A stretch of 64,000 nt of DNA, from contig JACQXX010000043.1 of the NCBI GenBank assembly GCA_016208495.1, forward strand, positions 17,482-81,481. The letters are read 5' to 3'. Source of the stretch: Acidobacteriota bacterium (GTDB taxonomy: Bacteria > Acidobacteriota > Blastocatellia > Chloracidobacteriales > Chloracidobacteriaceae). Below, piece by piece: positions 7,495-15,491 of this stretch (the first letter of the stretch is position 1; each line of letters begins with the position of its first letter). The position numbers and the translations under genes are program-made. The notes under the pieces are model-generated. The model did not search any database, was not told where the DNA came from, and saw nothing but the letters and a program-made list of their open reading frames with translations.

Positions 7495-8008
7495 GACATT
7501 TCGAAACATCCTGATCGGTGGAGTTCTGATTTCCGTGGCCGGAATAGGTGCCTGTACAGTCATTAGTTTTTACTTTCTCGGTAGCCGACCAGCCCCCTCA
7601 GCCCCAGTGGCACCAGCGGCCCCGAGCGCGCCACCAGCACCGGTTGCGCCACCAATTGGCCAGCCCCCCAATGCCCCAACGCCACCGGCACCACCAGCCA
7701 TTCCACTTGCTCCTGGCGCCCGCCGAATGGATCAACTCATCATCGAACAGCTTTCCAAACCCGTTTCCGGCGATAAAATTAAAGATGCCTTCAACCGTGA
7801 ACCGTTTAAAGTCAACTTTTATCGGGATGGCACTGAGCCTCACTGGTCACGGCTTAAAATTGACTACAATCGGAATGAAAAATGGGATGAAAAGTGGGAT
7901 CTCGAACAAGGTCAACCGGTCAAACGCCATGTCGCCAGTCAGGATGATGAGCAATATGACCAGGAATACCGCTGGGTTGGCGGTAAATGGGAACTCAAAA
8001 CGAAATAA
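7478..8008 (+). CDS. Membrane-anchored Pro-rich protein of unknown function
   Basis: 176 residues: an N-terminal helix at about 9-33 (ILIGGVLISVAGIGACTVI), a Pro/Ala linker at about 37-82, then a folded domain of about 90 residues. The domain contains KVNFYRDGTEPHWSRLKIDY, then NRNEKWDEKWD, which resembles a loose calcium-loop pattern (D-x-N-x-N), and ends RWVGGKWELKTK. The N-terminal helix lacks a convincing lipobox. The start overlaps the radical SAM gene by 17 bp. Likely exposed in the periplasm. Unknown function; it may be acted on by the radical SAM enzyme. Confidence 0.7.
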   Translation: MAMKFKTFRNILIGGVLISVAGIGACTVISFYFLGSRPAPSAPVAPAAPSAPPAPVAPPIGQPPNAPTPPAPPAIPLAPGARRMDQLIIEQLSKPVSGDKIKDAFNREPFKVNFYRDGTEPHWSRLKIDYNRNEKWDEKWDLEQGQPVKRHVASQDDEQYDQEYRWVGGKWELKTK

Positions 8009-8083
8009 CCGAATACAATTTGGAGTGCGATGACCTGTCATCGCTTTGGATTCCAGCGACTTGTCGCTAATTGGCCGAGTTTT

Positions 8084-8212
8084 GCTATAGATTTTCAGAA
8101 TAAGAAACCACGGAATACACGGAATACACGGAAAATAAAACCAAATTTTTCAATAGTTTCTGAGATTTCCCACAATAGAAACTCAGGAAATATTTATCTG
8201 AAAAGCTATAGA
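8084..8212. repeat. MITE-like element with terminal inverted repeats
   Basis: The gap 8009-8385 contains this element. The left end (8084-8104, GCTATAGATTTTCAGAATAA) is complementary to the right end (8194-8211, TTATCTGAAAAGCTATAG) with few mismatches. Inside are tandem AATACACGG units, also seen in another form in the large inverted repeat at 42025-42358. A small hairpin GCAGGA/TCCTGC lies at 8251-8266. No ORF; probably non-autonomous mobile or palindromic DNA. Confidence 0.65.
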
Positions 8213-8385
8213 TTCCGAATGCAACCGACCTTTCCACGATTATCACGTTGCAGGAATGCTCCTGCTTGACAGTAGAACTTGTTCGGTGGAATGGTTTGCT
8301 GCCTTCGCTTCCCCTTCCAGCCTGAATACCGGCATTCGCCACAATCCTCAAAACACGATCAATATCAATTTTTTTGGAGACCCCT

Positions 8386-8823
8386 ATGCTCAAAGAGTTT
8401 AAAGAATTTGCCATGCGTGGAAATGTGCTCGACATGGCTATTGGTATCATCATCGGAGGCGCCTTCGGCAAAATCGTGACTTCGTTTGTGGGCGATATTT
8501 TAATGCCACCGATTAGCAAGATTTTAGGAAATATTGATTTTTCAAATAAATTCATCAACCTCTCAGATAAACCAGCCGCCACCCTGGCTGAAGCCAAGGC
8601 GGCGGGACTGGTCACAATTAACTATGGTCTGTTTTTCAACACCATTCTTGATTTCTTGATCGTTGCGTTTGCCATTTTTTTGCTCATCAAACAGGTCAAT
8701 CGGTTTAAGAAAGCAGAAGAACCAGCACCTCCAGCAACGAAAGATTGTACATACTGCTGCTCACCAATTCCGGTCAATGCCGTTCGGTGTCCACAATGCA
8801 CGTCCCAGTTAAATGCCGCGTGA
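8386..8823 (+). CDS. mscL: Large-conductance mechanosensitive channel MscL with C-terminal zinc ribbon
   Basis: 145 residues from ATG 8386, chosen because [18 protein letters not shown] is the usual MscL N-terminus and TTGGAG lies 7 bp upstream. TM1 ([20 protein letters not shown]) carries the pore glycines and alanines, and TM2 is [20 protein letters not shown]. The pump-free channel opens under membrane tension to relieve osmotic downshock. A C-terminal C-x2-C...C-x2-C ribbon (CTYC...CPQC) replaces the plain helical bundle end, a variant I recall from several phyla. Single gene with its own terminator. Confidence 0.96.
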   Translation: MLKEFKEFAMRGNVLDMAIGIIIGGAFGKIVTSFVGDILMPPISKILGNIDFSNKFINLSDKPAATLAEAKAAGLVTINYGLFFNTILDFLIVAFAIFLLIKQVNRFKKAEEPAPPATKDCTYCCSPIPVNAVRCPQCTSQLNAA

Positions 8824-8841
8824 GTCAAATCATCCAAAACC

Positions 8842-8875
8842 TGGGCACAGCGTTCACTGTGCCCAATCGTTTTTC
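8842..8875 (+). terminator. Rho-independent terminator of mscL
   Basis: TGGGCACAG (8842-8850) pairs with CTGTGCCCA (8857-8865) across a 6-nt loop and is followed by TTTTT at 8870-8874, 20 bp after the mscL stop. Confidence 0.8.
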
Positions 8876-9036
8876 CAACGGCAGAATCGGCTTTCAGCCG
8901 GACCATAAAATGTGCAGTTGATTCAACACTCAAACATTGCCAAACCTGCCTCATGTGCTGTTATTATCTATGTTTCCATCTGCACCTGAGCGTCGGTTGC
9001 TTGTCCTCATTTATATTTTAACAAAGTACTATTTTC

Positions 9037-9573
9037 ATGAATCAACGGAAGCCTTTTCCCACCATCAGTCCTGAAGATTGGGCAGCAACCCCCCCGGCGG
9101 TTCGAGAGTTGCTCGACCATTTCGTCCAGATTGCAACTGAAATCGAACTGGTCCGAACCCGGGCCGCTTCTCACGATGATCCAGACCTGACCCATCACGA
9201 AGTCCATGCCACGATGGGAAACCCGATTGCCAAACTGGTTGTCCTGGCACCAAACCGGGCCATGGTCTACAGTTTTCCAATCTTCAAAAAAGAAGTCTTT
9301 ATTGGCCGCATTGACCGCCGAAGCGCTTCGGAACCCGATATTGATTTGTCGGAATTTGACATCAAAACCCGAGTCTCCCGCCGCCATGCCCGAATTTTTT
9401 GTGAAGATAACAGCTTCTATATTGAAGATTTGGGCAGCGTCAATGGAACCGTCATCAACGATTCACGCAAACTACGCCCCAATACCCCCTACAAGCTCAA
9501 CGACCAGGATGAAATCCGGGTCGGCAGCAGCATCTCGCTGATGCTTCGAACCGAGCCAACCACGGTTGAGTAG
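9037..9573 (+). CDS. FHA domain protein
   Basis: 178 residues. The N-terminal 60 residues are polar and helical. An FHA domain follows at about 65-170 with the phosphothreonine-binding residues in place: FIGR (G90, R91), VSRRHARI (S114 to H117), DLGSVNGT (N136, G137) and DQDEIRVGS. FHA domains bind phosphothreonine peptides made by Ser/Thr kinases. Cytoplasmic, with no second domain. No kinase is adjacent; the kinase-like protein in this window (48091) looks inactive. Client unknown. Confidence 0.9.
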   Translation: MNQRKPFPTISPEDWAATPPAVRELLDHFVQIATEIELVRTRAASHDDPDLTHHEVHATMGNPIAKLVVLAPNRAMVYSFPIFKKEVFIGRIDRRSASEPDIDLSEFDIKTRVSRRHARIFCEDNSFYIEDLGSVNGTVINDSRKLRPNTPYKLNDQDEIRVGSSISLMLRTEPTTVE

Positions 9574-9595
9574 GCGGGTTCCGCGCTTCCAGGTT

Positions 9596-9706
9596 CGGGA
9601 AAAGGACAAAAAGGATGAAAGGGACGAAAAGGACATAAATTCGAAAACCCCGAACCCCGAACCCCGAACCCCGAACCCCGAACCCCGAACCCCGAACCCT
9701 ATTTTC
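9596..9706. repeat. Composite tandem-repeat spacer (AAAGGACAT)n + (CCCCGAA)n
   Basis: Lies between convergent genes. A run of GGACAAAAAGG-type nonamers (9599-9640) leads through AATTCGAAAA into seven or so CCCCGAA heptamers (9652-9700). The same nonamer-to-heptamer order recurs at 11075-11190, inverted at 15357-15490, and at 45552-45705. Confidence 0.85.
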
Positions 9707-11062
9707 TCAGTCCAACCCAAATTTCTGAATTCGATAGAGCAATGTATCCCGCGTCATATGCAAATAGCGGGCGGTGTGCGTCCGGTTTCCGTTGTGTTTG
9801 GCCAGTGCCTGACGCAGGATTTCTTTTTCCATGACTTCAAGGTCCAATCCCGAATCCGGCAAAGAAAACGGCAACTCACCTGATCCGGCAGTGACCTGGA
9901 GGATTTCCTCAGGGAGATCCTGAGGCTGGATGATTTCACTGGCGGCCAGGATCCCCAACCGTTCAATTGTGTTTTTGAGTTCCCGGACATTCCCTGGCCA
10001 CGCGTATTGCTGAAAAATCCGAAAGACTTCTGGTGAAAATCGAAGCGTGGTTCGACCATAGCGAGTTCCAGCTTCGATCAGAAATCGGTTGGCCAGGAGC
10101 GGAATGTCTTCTTTTCGTTCGCGTAACGGAGGGAGCTTGACGGGTATCACATTGAGCCGGAAGAACAGGTCTTCGCGAAATTTTCCTTCGGCCACCATTT
10201 TGGAAAGGTCACGATTGGTGGCGGCAATCACTCTGACATCAACCCGGCGCGGCTGGGTCTCGCCAAGTTTGGTAAATTCCCCTTCCTGCAAGATTCGAAG
10301 CAACTTTGGCTGGAGCAGCAGTGGCACCTCGCCAACTTCGTCCAGAAAAACCGTCCCGCTATTGGCTTCTTCAAACAGTCCCCGCTGATCGGTCATCGCT
10401 CCGGTAAACGAGCCTCTCTTGTGCCCAAAAAGCGTTGATTCCATCAAGTTTTCCGGGATGGTCCCGCAATCAATCGTGACAAATGAAGCCTTTTTCCGGG
10501 CACTGTGTTGATGAATCGCTTTGGCAACGAGCTCCTTGCCAGTCCCGCTTTCGCCCAGGATGAGCACCGCCACTTCAGTTCGGGAAACACGTTCCAGGAT
10601 ATGAAATAAGTCCTGCATCCGCTTTGAGGTACCAATGATGGCGCCAAACTGAAGCCGCTCTTCAACCAGAGCGCGCAACTTTCGGTTTTCATCTTCGAGT
10701 TCAGTCACTTTACTGACCCGGTCCAGCGTGAGCCGCAGTTGATCCATCTCCACGGGTTTGGTCAGGAAATCAGAAGCACCGGCTTTCATGGCATTGACCG
10801 CCGTGGCGACGTCCCCAAACGCAGTAATCAGGATGACTGGCGTATCGGGCGAAATGGCTTTGATTTTTTGCATCAGTTCGAGGCCGTTTAATTCGGGCAT
10901 CGAAAAATCAGCCAGCACTAGGTCGGGGTGCTCTGAAAGAAAAAGTTCCAGTCCACGGGCTCCATGTTCGGCAGTGGAAACCTGATACCCAAATTCCTTG
11001 AGCCGAAAAGCCATCACCTGGCGAAACGAAGCTTCATCATCAACAAAAAGAATGTGTTTCAT
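9707..11062 (-). CDS. Sigma54-dependent response regulator (NtrC family)
   Basis: 451 residues: receiver domain 1-120 (D8/D9, phospho-acceptor D52, T80, K102), sigma54 AAA+ domain about 140-370 (Walker A GESGTGKE at 170-177, GSFTGA loop at 217-222, arginine fingers in FREDLFFRLNV) and a C-terminal Fis-type helix-turn-helix (NGNRTHTARYLHMTRDTLLYRI). It opens sigma54 promoters when phosphorylated. The GSFTGA loop is a known variant of GAFTGA. The kinase gene lies upstream in the same direction, separated by a 227-bp repeat spacer. Start ATG 11062 is the natural receiver start. Targets are not visible. Confidence 0.95.
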   Translation of the reverse strand: MKHILFVDDEASFRQVMAFRLKEFGYQVSTAEHGARGLELFLSEHPDLVLADFSMPELNGLELMQKIKAISPDTPVILITAFGDVATAVNAMKAGASDFLTKPVEMDQLRLTLDRVSKVTELEDENRKLRALVEERLQFGAIIGTSKRMQDLFHILERVSRTEVAVLILGESGTGKELVAKAIHQHSARKKASFVTIDCGTIPENLMESTLFGHKRGSFTGAMTDQRGLFEEANSGTVFLDEVGEVPLLLQPKLLRILQEGEFTKLGETQPRRVDVRVIAATNRDLSKMVAEGKFREDLFFRLNVIPVKLPPLRERKEDIPLLANRFLIEAGTRYGRTTLRFSPEVFRIFQQYAWPGNVRELKNTIERLGILAASEIIQPQDLPEEILQVTAGSGELPFSLPDSGLDLEVMEKEILRQALAKHNGNRTHTARYLHMTRDTLLYRIQKFGLD

Positions 11063-11289
11063 AGGATTGGGGGTTCGGGGTTCAGGGTTCAGGGTTCAGG
11101 GTTCAGGGTTCAGGGTTCAGGCAAAACAGAAAAGGACATAAAGGACAAAAAGGACGAAAAGGACATAAATTCGAAAACCCGGAACCCTGACAAGGTGACA
11201 AGATGACAGGGTGACAGGGTGACAAGGTGATTTTTTTCATCCCTCATCCCTTCCGAAAACCCTGAACCCCGAACCCTGAACCCTGAACC
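11063..11289. repeat. Composite repeat spacer between kinase and regulator genes
   Basis: Order: five (GGGTTCA) units, a nonamer block (AAAGGACAT type), AATTCGAAAACCC, octamers (TGACAAGG/TGACAGGG), TTTTTTCATCCCTCATCC and then (CCCTGAA) units. The heptamer ends are complementary, so the whole spacer can fold. The octamer-to-TTCATCCC-to-heptamer block is repeated inverted at 48013-48118. It interrupts an apparent two-component operon. Confidence 0.85.
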
Positions 11290-12381
11290 CTATTGTATCG
11301 GCAGACTCACGACAAATTCACTGCCAAGGCCAGTGACGTCTACCAACTTCAGGTCTCCGCCATGCTGTTTGACAAGCTGATAGGCAATCGCGAGCCCGAG
11401 CCCGGTGCCGTCAGGCTTGGTCGTCACAAAGGGTTCAAAGATAGAGTCACGGGCCTGGGGTGGAACACCAGAGCCATAATCACGAATCGAAATTTCAATC
11501 ATATCTGGCACGGTGCGGGTTTTTACCTCGACGGTTCCGCCTTGAGGTTGGGCCTGAATGGCATTGAGCACCAGATTGAGGAACACCTGTTTCATTTGCT
11601 CATCGTCAACCAGCAGGTGAGGCAGCGTTTCAACCAGATCGGTGACAAACACCACATTTCGTTTCTGAGCCTGGGGCGAAGCAAACATCAAAACCGTTGA
11701 AATCAGAGTATTGATTGAAATCGGTTTTTTCTCAGGTGGTCGAGGTCGGGAAAATCTCAGAAAATCTGAAACGAGGGTGTTGAGTCGTTCAAGTTCGGTT
11801 TCAACAACCGTTACAAACTCGCGGCGTGGATTATCAGCCGGTACGGCTTCGGCCACAATCTCAAAGGCGCCTTTGATCGCGGCCAGTGGATTGCGAATTT
11901 CGTGCGCAACGGAAGCCGCCATTTCCCCAAGTGAATTGAGCCGGGCCGTATGGAGCAAGAGATTCACGGTTTCACGCAATTCCCGATAGGCACGACTGAG
12001 GTCGAGCGAAGCCTGTTCAAGTTTGGCTACCTGGCGCCGTTCGGCATTGCTCAAGAGTCCAGTCGCGATGCCGACCACTTGAAACATCACCGCTTCGACC
12101 ACTTGATTGACGACAATTTTTTCTGATTCGTGGCGATGCCCTGAAAGATGAGACAAATACAAACCAGCGGCAAAGACCGAACACAACACACTCCCTTTGA
12201 GTCCAAACCGATAGGCGGCAAAGATAATCGGGAGATAATACAGCCGTTGTGAAATCTCGTGGAGCAGCACACTGGCGGCCTGCATACTTGCAAAGTGAAA
12301 AAGCGTGATCAGGACCACGCTTAACGGAATGAACACGATTTCAACACGGGTGCGGGTCAGTTCAATTGGCATGGGGCGCAA
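11290..12381 (-). CDS. Membrane sensor histidine kinase
   Basis: 363 residues. About four membrane helices in residues 13-112, with almost no external loops, form the sensor. HisKA follows with the phospho-acceptor H160 in HEIRNPLAAIKG, then HATPase: N box NLVLNAIQA at about 270, G1 DYGSGVP and G2 DGTGLGLAIA. All catalytic motifs are intact. It likely phosphorylates D52 of the downstream NtrC-type regulator. The start overlaps the upstream gene by 20 bp, so it is translationally coupled. The signal may be membrane-borne or small; not predictable. Confidence 0.93.
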   Translation of the reverse strand: MRPMPIELTRTRVEIVFIPLSVVLITLFHFASMQAASVLLHEISQRLYYLPIIFAAYRFGLKGSVLCSVFAAGLYLSHLSGHRHESEKIVVNQVVEAVMFQVVGIATGLLSNAERRQVAKLEQASLDLSRAYRELRETVNLLLHTARLNSLGEMAASVAHEIRNPLAAIKGAFEIVAEAVPADNPRREFVTVVETELERLNTLVSDFLRFSRPRPPEKKPISINTLISTVLMFASPQAQKRNVVFVTDLVETLPHLLVDDEQMKQVFLNLVLNAIQAQPQGGTVEVKTRTVPDMIEISIRDYGSGVPPQARDSIFEPFVTTKPDGTGLGLAIAYQLVKQHGGDLKLVDVTGLGSEFVVSLPIQ

Positions 12382-12877
12382 GCGACTCGTCTGAAGTTCG
12401 GGTTGGGGAAGTTGAAATACTGGTGGCTTTACTGTCGGGTGTCAAAGATGAACCAGGGGGCGGCAATTTTTCAATCAATTGATTCATCCGGTCAGCCTGA
12501 TGCTGAATTTGTCGAATGAGTTCAACCGTTTCACGCGTGACAGGAAAGCCTTCTTTGGCTGGCAGCATCCGGGTATAGCCGTAAATGAGCAGCAAAGGCG
12601 AAGCAACTTCTTGATGAAATGTGTCGAGTGTCGCCTGTAAACTCTGCATCTGCTGCCGCCGCCGGTTACTCAACCACAGGACAAATCCAGTGGTGGTCGT
12701 CGTGATCACGACCAGGCAGCGCAACAAACACTGAGGCATGGTGCCCAGCACCGCATTTTCAGCGCAGTGCGGGCAACAATATCCGCCAAAAATGCCCATA
12801 TTCATCACGGCATCCAGCGCCCAGATTCCGCCGCCCAACGCAATCCCAATCCAGACTTCTTTGTAGTTTTTCAACAT
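12362..12877 (-). CDS. Membrane protein with HisKA-like segment lacking the phospho-His
   Basis: 171 residues: two helices (about 8-32 and 52-70) with a Cys-rich loop between (GYCCPHCAE, then PQCLLRC), followed by a helical segment LQATLDTFHQEVASPLLLIY and RQIQHQADRMNQLIEKL. This second part looks like a HisKA dimerisation helix pair. Aligned on the conserved P-L, the phospho-acceptor His position is Gln (Q89 in QEVASPL), and no ATPase domain follows. It overlaps the true kinase gene by 20 bp. It may be an accessory sensor that dimerises with the kinase; the Cys cluster could bind metal. This reading is inference. Confidence 0.7.
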   Translation of the reverse strand: MLKNYKEVWIGIALGGGIWALDAVMNMGIFGGYCCPHCAENAVLGTMPQCLLRCLVVITTTTTGFVLWLSNRRRQQMQSLQATLDTFHQEVASPLLLIYGYTRMLPAKEGFPVTRETVELIRQIQHQADRMNQLIEKLPPPGSSLTPDSKATSISTSPTRTSDESLAPHAN

Positions 12878-12914
12878 AAGCCACCCCAGGAAGAATGAAG
12901 AATGGAAAAAGTGG

Positions 12915-13158
12915 CTAGTGATTAGTGGTTAGGGACCCAGAAGAAAATAAAATCCCACTGAAATCGGGTTCAGGGTTCAGGGTTCAGGGTTTCGGCGATG
13001 AGTTGACTGATCCGACTCAAGATGAAGACTGGGGAACTGGCGGGTACCACTCAACGTGGAGTATCTGGCCCTAGAAATCAATGCTTTCCAAGAACCAAGA
13101 ACCAAGAACCAAGAACCAAGAACCAGGATCTAACCACTAACCACTAACCACTAACCAC
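12915..13158. repeat. Spacer of heptamer repeats in inverted arrangement
   Basis: Contains GATTAGTGGTTAG (12915-12930), GGGTTCA units (12967-12990), five GAACCAA units (13089-13125) and four TAACCAC units (13128-13158). The first and last are complementary. No gene. Confidence 0.8.
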
Positions 13159-13169
13159 TTTCTTCATTC

Positions 13170-15206
13170 TCAAAAAAGTCCCCACCGTTTAAACCGAAAC
13201 CGAACAAACACGTTGGTGGAAATTGGATTATTGCCATAGACGGGGTTCAATGCCGAGGGAATGGCGTGAAAACTGATCGAGCCGCCGACGCCGATTTGTA
13301 AATCCCCCGGAACTGGCAGGTTTTGAACGCCGCCAATGGTAAAGCGATTGATTCGAAAGATCTCAGGATTGCCTTCGTCGTGATGAACCGGGGTCCGAGC
13401 GGGGCGGTGCTCATCATTTTCACCAACAAACAATTCATCTTTTTCGACATTTTCATAGCGCCAGAAAATGCTCTGCTGTTCTTTGCGAACATAGGTCGCT
13501 TCATACAAGAACGCATTGGTGCCATATCCGTCAAATCGAGGATTGCGTTTTTCGTTGCGTCCCCAGACAAAAGCGGAGGCCAGATAGGAACCGTTTGAAA
13601 ACGGGTGGTTATACAACACCGATGCCGTGTAGCGATGGATATTGGTTCCAGCTTCGAGTGCTTCGGGTTCGCGCAGATGGCCATAAGAAAATTGCATGGA
13701 CAGATTTTTGTGCGGATTGACCGAAAACCGGGTTGACCAGGAATCAAACTTCGGCTGGTCAATGTTCCAGCGGTTTTCATCGGGTTCAGCGCCGGTAAAA
13801 ATCGAACTTTCCAGTTTCCATTTTTCCGTTCCCAGGCCAAGGGTGAAAACACCTGCCGCAATATGAGTTGAATCCTGCCAGTGGTGGCTGAGCGGCGCTT
13901 CGGGGTTATCCATCGCCGAAAGCCGGTGTGGAAAGGCTGATGGGCCAAGGGCGGGTTCACCGACTGGCGCGGCATACAGCGAAAGCACCAGGTTTTTAGT
14001 AATCGGAGCGCTATAGGCCAGTGCCAGTTCCATAATTAAATCATGGGGATGCTGGCGATCAACCAGTGGATTTCCGCGATTGCTTTCCCCAGTCTGGAAC
14101 AACAGTGGATACCCGGCTCGGCCAACCGTGATCGGATCAAACGAGAACATTCCCCGAATCATCAACACGCCGTTTCCATTGTCGGTCAGCCCCTTCACTT
14201 CGCGCTGGGCCGACGCCATAAACCAGTTGGCACTGTAGAATTTTGAATCTCCGCGTGGACCGGTGTGGTTGCTGTAGGTCGTAAACGCATAGGGGTGATA
14301 CATCAACATCCAGTCGCCAACGTCCTTCATTTTGGCATACATCGCGGTATTTTCCGGGAGCCACGATGTTCCAGAGCCCTGACGAAACATGGTGCCCACG
14401 GCAAAGGAGGACGGCATGCTGTCCATCGGCGCCAGTTTGACTTCGGCTGAATCAATCCCGGCATAGGCACCACGACCGGCGTGCCATCCGTCATAACATT
14501 CGCCGCAGACACCATCTTCATCTTTGGTCTTTTTGGTTGGAGTGCCGGTTCCATTCTTCTTTGTGTTGAGGGCTTCGACCAGTTTTTCACCACAACCACA
14601 TTCGCCTTCATAGGCACAGGAATCACACCCACCTTTGATGCAACACACATAGCGACCTTCGGCCACCAGCGTCCGTTTGGCCTGATTTAACATCGAACGG
14701 GCTTCGGTCAGGTGCTGATGCGAAGGTGCTGGTGCTGCGGCTGGTTGAACAGATTCAGTTGCTGGTTGCGGGGCTTCCGGTTCAACTGGTTTGGGTTCTG
14801 GTTTGACCTCAATCGCCGCGACGGGTTGAACCAGAGTTGGGAGCAACTGGACCTTTTCGGCAGTAACACCCTTTAAACTCCCCTTGCCCGATTGCCAGCC
14901 TTCCATGCATTCGCCACAGGCGCCTTTGCCTTGCAGGACATTGACGGCACACAGGCACGTTCCAGAAATTTTGGCGCACATATCACAGGCCGGTTTGATA
15001 CAGCATGCATATTTGCCACCAGTGATCAATTCAGCCTTGGCTGTGTCCATTTTGGTCCGCGTCTCTTTGAGGAGTTTTGTCGCCGCCGATTTTTTGCGGA
15101 ATTTCTTTTTGGTTGGATGAGCCTGAGTCGGGGTATCAACCACTGTCAGCCCAGCCAGCAATCCAAGAAAAACAATGAGCGTGAAAACAATTCGGTCAAA
15201 TCGCAT
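13170..15206 (-). CDS. Exported beta-barrel-like protein with two Cys-rich modules (metal-associated)
   Basis: 678 residues with a signal peptide (VFTLIVFLGLLAGLTVVDTP). Two Cys-rich modules of the same plan, at about 62-105 and 180-245, each carry CCIK-x2-CD-x-C...C-x-C...CGEC-x-GW, about 8-9 Cys per module; such spacing suggests metal binding. A Pro/Glu linker separates them. The last 400 residues are rich in alternating aromatic strands (MLMYHPYAFTTYSNHTGPRG near the start, FVRFRFKRW at the end) and end like an outer-membrane barrel. Related barrels occur in copper and heavy-metal resistance loci. The neighbour at 15492 is also metal-type. Exact role unknown. AAAGGT lies upstream of ATG 15206. 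Confidence 0.75.
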   Translation of the reverse strand: MRFDRIVFTLIVFLGLLAGLTVVDTPTQAHPTKKKFRKKSAATKLLKETRTKMDTAKAELITGGKYACCIKPACDMCAKISGTCLCAVNVLQGKGACGECMEGWQSGKGSLKGVTAEKVQLLPTLVQPVAAIEVKPEPKPVEPEAPQPATESVQPAAAPAPSHQHLTEARSMLNQAKRTLVAEGRYVCCIKGGCDSCAYEGECGCGEKLVEALNTKKNGTGTPTKKTKDEDGVCGECYDGWHAGRGAYAGIDSAEVKLAPMDSMPSSFAVGTMFRQGSGTSWLPENTAMYAKMKDVGDWMLMYHPYAFTTYSNHTGPRGDSKFYSANWFMASAQREVKGLTDNGNGVLMIRGMFSFDPITVGRAGYPLLFQTGESNRGNPLVDRQHPHDLIMELALAYSAPITKNLVLSLYAAPVGEPALGPSAFPHRLSAMDNPEAPLSHHWQDSTHIAAGVFTLGLGTEKWKLESSIFTGAEPDENRWNIDQPKFDSWSTRFSVNPHKNLSMQFSYGHLREPEALEAGTNIHRYTASVLYNHPFSNGSYLASAFVWGRNEKRNPRFDGYGTNAFLYEATYVRKEQQSIFWRYENVEKDELFVGENDEHRPARTPVHHDEGNPEIFRINRFTIGGVQNLPVPGDLQIGVGGSISFHAIPSALNPVYGNNPISTNVFVRFRFKRWGLF

Positions 15207-15228
15207 AGGAAAATACCTTTAGGTGACA

Positions 15229-15490
15229 GGGTTCGGGGTTCAGGGTTCAGGGTTCAGGGTTCAGGGTTCAGGGTTCAGGGTTCAGGGTTCAGGGTTCAGG
15301 GTTCAGGGTTCAGGGTTCAGGGTTCAGGGTTCAGGGTTCAGGGTTCAGGGTTCAGGGTCTTCGAATTTTTCAGGGTTCAGGGTTCAGGGTTCAGGGTTCA
15401 GGGTCTTCGAATTTATGTCCTTTTCGTCCTTTATGTCCTTTATGTCCTTTTCCGTTGTTCTCAACCCCTGAACCCTGAACCCTGAACCCG
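15229..15490. repeat. (GGGTTCA)n array, about 17 units, plus nonamers and inverted heptamers
   Basis: A near-perfect run of GGGTTCA from about 15236 to 15357 is followed by a shorter run (15373-15402), the inverted nonamer block (ATGTCCTTT) and CCCTGAA units complementary to the first run. With four or more GGG tracts spaced by TTCA, the plus strand can form G-quadruplexes. The array lies just upstream of the barrel gene start at 15206. Confidence 0.9.
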
Positions 15491-15491
15491 A

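Noticed and set aside
15236..15357. Regular repeats as a CRISPR array
   Set aside because: Units are 7 bp with no spacers; no cas genes in the window.
14892..15485. 197-residue plus-strand ORF with GSGFRVQ repeats
   Set aside because: It is only the (GGGTTCA)n array read in frame, followed by the antisense of the barrel gene; no start site or family.
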